A stretch of 7,700 bases of DNA from Bacillota bacterium. GTDB lineage: Bacteria; Bacillota; Clostridia; Peptostreptococcales; Anaerovoracaceae. Every line of letters starts with the position of its first letter. Within the stretch, counting starts at the first letter, position 1. The stretch covers positions 1 to 7,700 of the forward strand of contig JAFRLD010000094.1 of NCBI GenBank assembly GCA_017431395.1, written 5' to 3'. The position numbers were made by a program, and so were the translations under genes. The notes beneath the pieces were generated by a model that saw only the letters and a list, made by a program, of their open reading frames with translations, was not told the DNA's origin and did no database searches. Of the stretch, positions 1 through 5,620 are shown piece after piece.

Positions 1-75
1 GGGTGGATAGTGGGATTCGAACCCACGCATAACGGAGCCACAACCCGCTGTCTTAACCACTTGACTATACCCACC
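1..75 (-). tRNA. tRNA-His (anticodon GTG)
   Basis: Read on the minus strand this folds as a complete cloverleaf. The acceptor arm is GTGGGTA at 74-68 paired with TATCCAC at 9-3. The anticodon loop TTGTGGC gives anticodon GTG, and the T-arm is GTGGG TTCGAAT CCCAC. It carries the histidine-specific extra G at position -1 (base 75) opposite discriminator C73 (base 2), the identity element read by histidyl-tRNA synthetase. Base 1 fits the first C of an encoded CCA whose last two bases lie outside the window. It is the last visible gene of the five-tRNA operon and follows tRNA-Cys after an 8-nt spacer. Confidence 0.96.
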
Positions 76-83
76 TCATTATG

Positions 84-158
<75 letters not shown>

Positions 159-160
159 AT

Positions 161-182
161 AAAAGGGGGATCAAATTCCCCT
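161..182 (-). terminator. Terminator-like hairpin between tRNA-Asp and tRNA-Cys
   Basis: In the 33-nt spacer after tRNA-Asp the minus-strand RNA reads AGGGG, a 9-nt loop, CCCCT, then UUUU ending just before the 5' end of tRNA-Cys. The G/C stem is 5 bp, or an alternative GGGGA/TCCCC register, and is followed by a four-base U run (161-164). This resembles a weak intrinsic terminator or attenuator. The stem is short and the U tract is broken by A after four bases, so partial read-through is expected. It could equally be a simple processing spacer. Confidence 0.3.
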
Positions 183-191
183 GAAATAAAT

Positions 192-268
192 TGGCGATCC
201 GGAACGGGCTCGAACCGTCGACCTCCAGCGTGACAGGCTGGCATTCTAACCAACTGAACTACCGGACC
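192..268 (-). tRNA. tRNA-Asp (anticodon GTC)
   Basis: The minus-strand acceptor GGTCCGG (268-262) pairs with CCGGATC (202-196), including one G-T wobble. The discriminator is G73 (base 195) and CCA is encoded at 194-192. The anticodon stem GCCAG/CTGGA region holds the loop CTGTCAC with anticodon GTC, decoding GAU/GAC. G73 with GUC matches aspartate identity. It is third in the operon, 12 nt after tRNA-Val and upstream of the terminator-like hairpin. Confidence 0.96.
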
Positions 269-280
269 GCGTCTTCAGGG

Positions 281-353
281 TGGGCGCTACAGGGCTCGAA
301 CCTGTGACCCCCTGCTTGTAAGGCAGGTGCTCTCCCAGCTGAGCTAAGCGCCC
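281..353 (-). tRNA. tRNA-Val (anticodon TAC), CCA not encoded
   Basis: The minus-strand acceptor GGGCGCT (353-347) pairs perfectly with AGCGCCC (288-282), with discriminator A73 at base 281. The loop CTTACAA gives anticodon TAC, reading GUN valine codons. The T-arm is ACAGG TTCGAGC CCTGT. The three bases after A73 are CCC, not CCA, unlike the Met, Asp and Cys genes of this cluster. The 3' end must therefore be trimmed (an RNase Z-type or exonucleolytic route) and finished by the CCA-adding enzyme. Confidence 0.96.
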
Positions 354-362
354 TGATATAAA

Positions 363-439
363 TGGTAGCGGCGAGTGGAGTCGAACCACCGACCTTCCGG
401 GTATGAACCGGACGCTCTAGCCAACTAAGCTACACCGCC
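363..439 (-). tRNA. tRNA-Met (anticodon CAT), elongator type
   Basis: The minus-strand acceptor GGCGGTG (439-433) pairs with CGCCGCT (373-367), giving a terminal G-T pair. A73 is base 366 and CCA is encoded at 365-363. The anticodon stem TCCGG/CCGGA with loop TTCATAC gives CAT. The anticodon stem lacks the three G-C pairs, and the acceptor lacks the 1-72 mismatch, that mark initiator tRNA. The overall sequence matches the elongator tRNA-Met pattern of Bacillota rather than the lysidine-modified tRNA-Ile. It is the first gene after the promoter at 474-502. Confidence 0.93.
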
Positions 440-473
440 ACACGTGCAGCGCATCTTCGCCGCCGCAAGAAAT

Positions 474-502
474 ATATTACCATCCGGAAGGGACATTGTC
501 AA
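474..502 (-). promoter_or_regulatory. Strong sigma-A promoter of the tRNA operon
   Basis: On the minus strand the -35 box TTGACA (502-497, perfect consensus) is separated by exactly 17 bp from the -10 box TAATAT (479-474, one mismatch from TATAAT). The region upstream of the -35 is A/T-rich (503-512) and could act as an UP element. The predicted start is near 467, about 28 nt before tRNA-Met, and a G/C-rich stretch follows it. This is the quality of promoter expected for stable RNA genes. Confidence 0.88.
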
Positions 503-527
503 GTAATAATTTGCCTAATGTCAGACC

Positions 528-549
528 AGCTTTTGTACAGCTTTTGTAC
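528..549. repeat. Perfect 11-bp tandem duplication upstream of the tRNA promoter
   Basis: The unit AGCTTTTGTAC occurs twice back to back (528-538 and 539-549) in the 123-nt gap between the MarR gene stop and the first tRNA. It is flanked by GACC (524-527) and GGTC (552-555). The 11-bp period is close to one helical turn, so it could be a protein-binding direct repeat, but a simple slippage duplication is equally possible. It does not form a normal intrinsic terminator because no U tract follows on either strand. Confidence 0.6.
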
Positions 550-562
550 CCGGTCACATCCC

Positions 563-1030
563 CTACTTATGATGGTCCAATGTGTCGTTTATGCTCTCCT
601 CGAAGAATTCATTCAACTGGCAGAATCCACGGTAGAGCACCTCTCTCTCGGATTCAGTAAACCCCTCACAGACGCGCTTTGCGAGCAGTTCCCGATATTG
701 TCTCTGATAGGCTGAGAACATCCTCCCTTTTCGCGTGACCGCGACCATCGTGTTTCGCTCATTGCCGGGTTCGGAAAACCGGCGGACCAGACCATGTTTC
801 TCGAGCTTTTTGACAAGCAAAGAGGCGGAGGGACGGCTGATCTTGAGATACTCAGCCAATGCGCTGACCGTCCTTCCGTTCTCATAGCGCAGCAAATAAG
901 CGATCGCATTCCTGTCACGGAAGGAGAAGCTTGCTTTGCTGTATTTTCTTTTTGTTTCCTCCATCAGGAGCACATTGTGATATGCTTCTGCGATGATACG
1001 ATTGAATTTCTGGGAAAAATCATCCATCAT
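563..1030 (-). CDS. MarR-family transcriptional regulator, FabT-like by context
   Basis: This 155-residue protein has the length and layout of MarR regulators. N-terminal helices (about 1-50) serve dimerisation. A winged helix follows, with the helix-turn-helix at about 54-78 (TVSALAEYLKISRPSASLLV) and a charged wing at about 82-98 (RRFSEPGNERNTMVAVT). C-terminal helices complete the dimer interface. It is the last gene of the fatty-acid operon and overlaps the end of the second fabF by 11 nt. Two adjacent ATG codons (1030 and 1027) are possible starts; a weak GGGGAAG lies 1 or 4 nt upstream, so translation is probably coupled to fabF2 termination. In streptococci the MarR protein FabT represses fab genes with acyl-ACP as co-repressor. 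By position this protein likely binds the dyads at 6860-6882. The ligand is inferred, not shown. No intrinsic terminator follows the gene. Confidence 0.93.
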   Translation of the reverse strand: MMDDFSQKFNRIIAEAYHNVLLMEETKRKYSKASFSFRDRNAIAYLLRYENGRTVSALAEYLKISRPSASLLVKKLEKHGLVRRFSEPGNERNTMVAVTRKGRMFSAYQRQYRELLAKRVCEGFTESEREVLYRGFCQLNEFFEESINDTLDHHK

Positions 1031-2249
1031 ACTTCCCCACGATCACACTCGAATTCTGACCGCCGAAGCCGAACGCATTCGACATAGCATACCTGATTCC
1101 AGGTGCTTCACAAACCTCTGAAACATACTGCATCACGCATTCCGGATCCTGATGCTCCAGATTTAAGGTCGGTGGCAGCAATCCCGTTTCGAGGGCCTTC
1201 AGGCATGTGATCACCTCAGTGATCCCACCTGCGCCCATCATGTGTCCGGTCGCCGCCTTGGTGGACCCGATCTTCACGCTGCTATCTTCGCCAAATACGG
1301 TCATGACGGACAGATCCTCTGTGATATCGCCTTTTATCGTTGCTGTACCATGTGCATTCACATAACCGATCTCTGACGGATCGATCTCTGCCATCTCGAG
1401 AGCCTGCTTCATACAGGCGATCTCTCCGGAACCGTCTGGTTTCGGTGTGACCGTATGGTATGCATCCGTATTGTTGCCATATCCGGCAAGGACGCCATAA
1501 ATGCGGGCGCCACGGGCCAAAGCATGCTCCTCTGTCTCAATGACCAGAGCTCCTGCCCCTTCCCCTATGACGAATCCGTCTCGATCCACATCGAATGGAC
1601 GACATGCACCCGCAGGGTCATCATTTCTCGTAGACAGAGCCTGCGCAGATGCCAGTGACTGGATCAGGATCGCTGTGACCGGTGCCTCAGCACCGACTGC
1701 GATCATCATATCGGCAAATCCTGCCTGCAGGTGCATCGCGCACAGCGAGATCGCATCTCCTCCGGATGCGCACGCGGTTGCCAACGTCATGCTCGGACCA
1801 TGGATCTCATGTGCGATCGCGATCTGAGATGCTCCGATATTACCGATGCACTTGGCCAAAAACCGAGGACCGACTTTTTTTACCTTGGCTTCGTTGTATT
1901 TTTTTTCGGTTTCCGTCACCGTAGTGATGCCTGTCAATGCTGTACCCATGATGATCCCGGTCCTGCGGGGCTCCTGTACGCCACCGGCCTGTTCCAAAGC
2001 CTGGCCAGCGGCCGCATACGCCATCTGCATGAAACGGTCCATTTCGGTAGACAACTTTCGAGGCATATAATTCTTCGGATCAAAATCCCGGACTTCGCCG
2101 GCAAATTTCACGGGAATGTCTGTCGTATCGATACTTGTGATCAAATCCACGCCGGTCTTGCCCGCGATCAGGTTATCCCAGTATGCATCCACGGTGTTGC
2201 CGATGGGCGTAATGACGCCCATACCCGTAATAACCAGTTTTTTATCCAT
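1020..2249 (-). CDS. Second beta-ketoacyl-ACP synthase, divergent FabF/KAS II type
   Basis: This 409-residue thiolase-fold condensing enzyme would catalyse decarboxylative condensation of malonyl-ACP with an acyl-ACP. The catalytic triad is intact: Cys160 in TACASGGDA, His300 in VNAHGTAT and His336 in STKAATGHMMG, with Lys331 also present. It is therefore an active-type synthase, not a chain-length-factor decoy. Compared with the fabF at 2713-3954 it differs around the acyl pocket: GTALTG replaces GSGIGG, so Leu105 stands where the other has Ile108. The His motif continues NAHGTATI rather than NAHGTGTP, and the C-terminal gating loop is GFGGQN rather than GFGGHN. It starts 17 nt after fabZ with an AGAGGAAAGGGA ribosome site and runs into the regulator gene. 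A separate substrate preference, for example a FabB/FabO-like role in unsaturated acids, is a reasonable inference but unproven. Confidence 0.95.
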   Translation of the reverse strand: MDKKLVITGMGVITPIGNTVDAYWDNLIAGKTGVDLITSIDTTDIPVKFAGEVRDFDPKNYMPRKLSTEMDRFMQMAYAAAGQALEQAGGVQEPRRTGIIMGTALTGITTVTETEKKYNEAKVKKVGPRFLAKCIGNIGASQIAIAHEIHGPSMTLATACASGGDAISLCAMHLQAGFADMMIAVGAEAPVTAILIQSLASAQALSTRNDDPAGACRPFDVDRDGFVIGEGAGALVIETEEHALARGARIYGVLAGYGNNTDAYHTVTPKPDGSGEIACMKQALEMAEIDPSEIGYVNAHGTATIKGDITEDLSVMTVFGEDSSVKIGSTKAATGHMMGAGGITEVITCLKALETGLLPPTLNLEHQDPECVMQYVSEVCEAPGIRYAMSNAFGFGGQNSSVIVGKYDG

Positions 2250-2266
2250 GAAACGTCCCTTTCCTC

Positions 2267-2713
2267 TTATTTGTCTGCTTTGACCAGTGCATAGGAAAAC
2301 TCAGCCTGTACGCAAAGCTTGCCGTCCACATAACCTTTGCCCTTGGCAAAATAGAAAGGCGGTTTCGACTTAATGATCTCACAGGTCGATTCCAGCGTGT
2401 CTCCGGGCTTCACGGGATTTTTGAATTTCACTTCTTTTAGTCCCGTAAACATGGTGAGATAACCATCCTTCATCTGATCTGCGAACAGCATGCAGGAGGA
2501 CTGGGCCATCATCTCGCACAGGATGACGCCAGGCACCACCGGATTGCCCGGGAAATGTCCCTGCAGGAAAAATTCATCGCCCTTCACGGTGTATTTGCCG
2601 TGAGAGACCGTCTTCACACCGTCACCGTCCGGAACTTCTTCCAGCTCAGCCTCTTCCACCAGAAGCATATTATCTCTATGTGGGAGGATCTTCTTTAATT
2701 CTTCCTGATTCAT
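2267..2713 (-). CDS. fabZ: 3-hydroxyacyl-ACP dehydratase FabZ
   Basis: FabZ removes water from (3R)-hydroxyacyl-ACP to give trans-2-enoyl-ACP, the third step of each elongation cycle. The 148-residue length and hot-dog fold signatures fit. ILPHRDNMLLV lies near the N terminus (9-19), followed by the central catalytic segment GHFPGNPVVPGVILCEMMAQ with His53 and Glu67 as the expected catalytic pair. The start codon overlaps the fabF stop in a TAATG junction, and no strong ribosome site is seen, so translation is likely coupled to fabF. The reading frame is in the usual fabF-fabZ neighbourhood but lacks the accB gene that often sits between them in clostridia. A bifunctional dehydratase/isomerase (FabN-like) cannot be excluded from sequence alone. 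Confidence 0.95.
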   Translation of the reverse strand: MNQEELKKILPHRDNMLLVEEAELEEVPDGDGVKTVSHGKYTVKGDEFFLQGHFPGNPVVPGVILCEMMAQSSCMLFADQMKDGYLTMFTGLKEVKFKNPVKPGDTLESTCEIIKSKPPFYFAKGKGYVDGKLCVQAEFSYALVKADK

Positions 2714-3954
2714 TATTCGCTCACTTTCTTGAAACCGACGCAGGCATTGTGTCCGCCGAATCCCAGTGAAGTCGACAGCACACAGTCGACGTCATATTCT
2801 CTTGCTACCAAAGGTGTGTAATCCAGATCGCATTCCGGATCCTGATTATCCAGACCGATGGTCGGTGGGATAATGCCCTTGTTCATCGCAAGAATGGATG
2901 CGATCGCCTCGACTGCACCCGTACCGCCCAGCATATGGCCGGTCATGGACTTGGTGGAGCTGATCACGATCTTATGTGCATCCTCTTCGCCAAAGACGAT
3001 CTTCAATGCCTTGGTCTCAGATGCATCGTTGAGCGGTGTGCCTGTGCCATGAGCATTGACATATACCTTCGAAGGATCAATGCAGCCGCTTTCGATCCAG
3101 GCATCCTTGATCGCCTTCGCGCCAGCCTTGGCTTCCGGATCCGGAGCCGTCATGTGGTGGGCATCGCAGGTAGATCCATATCCGCTGAACTCAGCGTAGA
3201 TCTTCGCGCCTCTCGCCTTAGCGTGCTCATACTCTTCGAGGACCATCGCACCGGCACCTTCGCCGATGACGAATCCGCCCCTGTCCTTGTGAAATGGCAG
3301 GCTTGCCCGGTTTACATCGTCCGTCTGGTTCAATGCTCCCATCTTGATAAAGCCGGCAACGCTGCTTCTGGTGACCGCCGCTTCGGTTCCGCCGGAAATC
3401 ATGACATCACAGTATCCGTGCCGGATCGCTCTCAGTGCCTCTCCCAGCGCATTGGTTCCGGAAGCGCAGGCAGAAACTGCCGGCAGAGCCGGTCCCTGCA
3501 TCCCGTAACGGATGGCGATAGTTCCTGCGCACATGTTCGGGATCATCATCGGAATGAAGTAAGGAGATACGAATCTGGGGCCTTTGGCCAGAAACTTCTC
3601 GAATACATCCTCGAATGTGGCGATGCCGCCGATGCCAGAGCCGAAATAGACGCCGGCTCTCTCCGGATCGAAATGTCCTTCGATCCCGCTGTCCTCGACT
3701 GCCTGGATAGCTGCGCCCAGACCCATCTGTACATTACGGTCAGAGCGGCGGATCTCAGATTTCTCCATATAAAGCTTCGGATCGAAGTCTTTGACTTCCG
3801 CAGCGATCTTCACCGCGAAGTCGGACGGATCGAACAACGTGATCGGACCGATCCCGTTCTTTCCCGCAATTAGATTGTTCCAAAGAGTCTCAACATCATT
3901 TCCCAGCGGAGTGACTGCTCCAAGACCTGTTACTACTACTCTTCTGTTGTCCAT
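2713..3954 (-). CDS. fabF: Beta-ketoacyl-ACP synthase II FabF
   Basis: This is the elongating condensing enzyme that joins malonyl-ACP to acyl-ACP. It has 413 residues, normal for the family. Catalytic Cys163 lies in SACASGTNA, His302 in VNAHGTGTP, Lys335 in STKSMTG and His340 in GHMLGGTGAVE, and the C-terminal loop is LGFGGHN. Ile108 in GSGIGG matches the acyl-pocket residue described in E. coli FabF, so this copy looks like the housekeeping synthase. It starts 15 nt after fabG with a strong AAAGGAG ribosome site that overlaps the fabG stop codon, and it ends in a TAATG overlap with fabZ. It is clearly a paralogue, not a recent duplicate, of the synthase at 1020-2249, since the two differ throughout. 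Confidence 0.97.
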   Translation of the reverse strand: MDNRRVVVTGLGAVTPLGNDVETLWNNLIAGKNGIGPITLFDPSDFAVKIAAEVKDFDPKLYMEKSEIRRSDRNVQMGLGAAIQAVEDSGIEGHFDPERAGVYFGSGIGGIATFEDVFEKFLAKGPRFVSPYFIPMMIPNMCAGTIAIRYGMQGPALPAVSACASGTNALGEALRAIRHGYCDVMISGGTEAAVTRSSVAGFIKMGALNQTDDVNRASLPFHKDRGGFVIGEGAGAMVLEEYEHAKARGAKIYAEFSGYGSTCDAHHMTAPDPEAKAGAKAIKDAWIESGCIDPSKVYVNAHGTGTPLNDASETKALKIVFGEEDAHKIVISSTKSMTGHMLGGTGAVEAIASILAMNKGIIPPTIGLDNQDPECDLDYTPLVAREYDVDCVLSTSLGFGGHNACVGFKKVSE

Positions 3955-3969
3955 AATTAAATTTCTCCT

Positions 3970-4704
3970 TTAGATCGCGACACCGCCGTCGACCTTGATG
4001 ATTTCTCCTGTTATATAGCTTGATGCGTCAGATGCGAGGAAAAAGATCAGATCAGCGACTTCGTCCGCTGTTCCCATCCTCTTCATCGGAATCATGTCGA
4101 CCAGCTTGTTGTTCTTGCTAAGATTTGCTGTCATGTCGGTAGCAATGAATCCCGGAGCGACTGCATTGCAGCGCACACCTCTGGATACCAGTTCCTTGGC
4201 TGTGGACTTGGTCAGGCCGATAACACCTGCTTTAGAGGTGCTGTAGTTAGCCTGTCCCGGATTGCCGATGATGCCGGAAACAGAGGATACGTTGACGATC
4301 GTTCCACTCTTCTGCTTCATGAAGACCGGTGTGCAGTGGCGGATCATGTTGAAGGTGCCCTTCAGGTTAACGTTGATGACGGCATCGAACTGATCTTCCT
4401 TCATTCTCGCGATCAGGCCATCCTTGGTGATGCCTGCGCAGTTGATCAGGATATCGATGGAACCGAATTCTTCAACGATGTCGCCTACCATAGCATTGAC
4501 CGCCTCAAAGTCTGAGACATCCATGCGGATCGCCTTGGCTTTCACACCAAGTGCTTCGATCTCGCTGACGACCTCAGCCGCCTTCTCCTCGGGGTCCATG
4601 TGAACGATCACGATATTAGCACCGTCCACTGCCAGCTTCAGGGCTGTCGCTTTGCCGATGCCGCTGCCTCCGCCGGTAACGACGGCTGTTTTACCATTAA
4701 GCAT
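3970..4704 (-). CDS. fabG: 3-oxoacyl-ACP reductase FabG
   Basis: FabG reduces 3-oxoacyl-ACP to (3R)-hydroxyacyl-ACP with NADPH. This 244-residue short-chain dehydrogenase has the nucleotide-binding glycine motif TGGGSGIGK (10-18), the NCAG motif (88-91; the more common form is NNAG), Asn113 in NVNLKG, and the catalytic Ser141, Tyr154 and Lys158 (VSSVSG, then YSTSK). Their spacing equals that of E. coli Ser138-Tyr151-Lys155. The C-terminal end YITGEIIKVDGGVAI is typical of FabG. It overlaps fabD by 8 nt (ATGCTTAA), with a GGAG ribosome site 9 nt before its ATG inside fabD, which implies coupled translation. Generic SDR enzymes share these motifs, but the operon fixes the function. Confidence 0.97.
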   Translation of the reverse strand: MLNGKTAVVTGGGSGIGKATALKLAVDGANIVIVHMDPEEKAAEVVSEIEALGVKAKAIRMDVSDFEAVNAMVGDIVEEFGSIDILINCAGITKDGLIARMKEDQFDAVINVNLKGTFNMIRHCTPVFMKQKSGTIVNVSSVSGIIGNPGQANYSTSKAGVIGLTKSTAKELVSRGVRCNAVAPGFIATDMTANLSKNNKLVDMIPMKRMGTADEVADLIFFLASDASSYITGEIIKVDGGVAI

Positions 4705-5620
4705 TGTTCTTCACTCCTTCCAGTGTCTGCCGCAAAGTCTCCATGTCACTGACACGATACATTTTGACATTCTTGTCGATTCTGGTGATCATGGAAGTCA
4801 GCGCCTTGCCGGGTCCAAGCTCGATAAACGTATCCACGCCTTCATCGATCATGTTTCTGACCAGCTTCTTCCAATAGACCGGATTGATGATCTGTTCCTG
4901 AAGCAGTTTCCGTACATCCTCGCCCTCATAGGACCCAGCGGTACGATTCGAATAGACCGGGATCTTCGGTTCAGTGAACTCTGTCTCCGCCAGCGTCTTA
5001 GCGAATTCCTCTGCCGCTTCATTCATGTATGGAGAGTGGAACGCGCCACTGACATCCAGGATCTTGGCGATGCCTTTTTGTTCCTTGACATCCCCGCGCA
5101 TCTGCTGCAGCTGCTCCTTGTCGCCTGCAACGGAAACCTGTCCATCACTGTTGAAATTGACCGGATAGAGGTCCGGATATTTCGCACAGATCCCCTCTAC
5201 GACCTCATCGGACAGCTTCAATACCGCTGCCATGCCTGTCTCGTGTGCTTCCGAGCAGGCCTGCATCAGACGTCCGCGCTCCGAAACGAGACGTGTTCCG
5301 TCTTCTAAGGTCATCGCGCCGGCATAGACCAGTGCCGCCAGCTCACCCAGAGAATATCCCGCAGTCATATCCGCATGGATCCCCTCAGCTTCCAGTGCGG
5401 CTGCCATAGCCAGATCGACCGTGAAGACGCATGGCTGTGTATTTTTCGTTTCCATCAATTCCGCTGCATCGGCCTCGAAGCACTGCCGGGAAGTCCCTTC
5501 CCGAACCGCGTCTACCTTGGCAAAAACCTCTGCCGCTGCCGGGACTGCGTCACATACATCCTTGCCCATGCCTACGGTCTGTGCACCTTGACCTGCGAAT
5601 ACAAATGCTATTTTACCCAT
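4697..5620 (-). CDS. fabD: Malonyl-CoA:ACP transacylase FabD
   Basis: FabD transfers malonyl groups from malonyl-CoA to the ACP phosphopantetheine arm, supplying the extender unit. The 307-residue protein begins with FVFAGQGAQ (oxyanion loop). The nucleophile Ser90 lies in GYSLGE, the malonate-binding arginine region is SERGRLMQ (113-120), the catalytic His195 is in GAFHSPYM, and ELGPGKALTSM is near the C terminus. The nucleophile motif has Tyr instead of the more usual His (GHSLGE); the catalytic dyad itself is intact. It overlaps fabK by 13 nt, and an excellent GGAGG ribosome site 8 nt ahead of the ATG lies inside the fabK coding sequence. It overlaps fabG by 8 nt at its other end. Confidence 0.97.
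   Translation of the reverse strand: MGKIAFVFAGQGAQTVGMGKDVCDAVPAAAEVFAKVDAVREGTSRQCFEADAAELMETKNTQPCVFTVDLAMAAALEAEGIHADMTAGYSLGELAALVYAGAMTLEDGTRLVSERGRLMQACSEAHETGMAAVLKLSDEVVEGICAKYPDLYPVNFNSDGQVSVAGDKEQLQQMRGDVKEQKGIAKILDVSGAFHSPYMNEAAEEFAKTLAETEFTEPKIPVYSNRTAGSYEGEDVRKLLQEQIINPVYWKKLVRNMIDEGVDTFIELGPGKALTSMITRIDKNVKMYRVSDMETLRQTLEGVKNNA

Noticed and set aside
524..555. Intrinsic terminator after the MarR gene formed by GACC/GGTC around the tandem repeat.
   Set aside because: The stem is only 4 bp with large internal loops and no U tract follows on the minus strand.
1020..2249. Second FabF as a catalytically dead chain-length factor of a polyketide system.
   Set aside because: Cys160, His300, Lys331 and His336 are all present, and no polyketide tailoring genes are nearby.
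1731..2294. A 187-residue plus-strand open frame opposite the second fabF.
   Set aside because: It is antisense to conserved coding sequence, with low-complexity, His/Arg-rich content, no family resemblance and no supporting promoter.
2935..3873. A 312-residue open frame on the plus strand opposite fabF.
   Set aside because: It lies wholly antisense to a clear fabF with intact catalytic motifs, has no recognisable domain and is rich in Arg/Asp/Cys in the manner of a shadow frame in biased-codon DNA.
4652..5308. A 218-residue plus-strand open frame opposite fabD/fabG.
   Set aside because: It spans the fabD-fabG junction in antisense, has no ribosome site that I can support and matches no known protein pattern.
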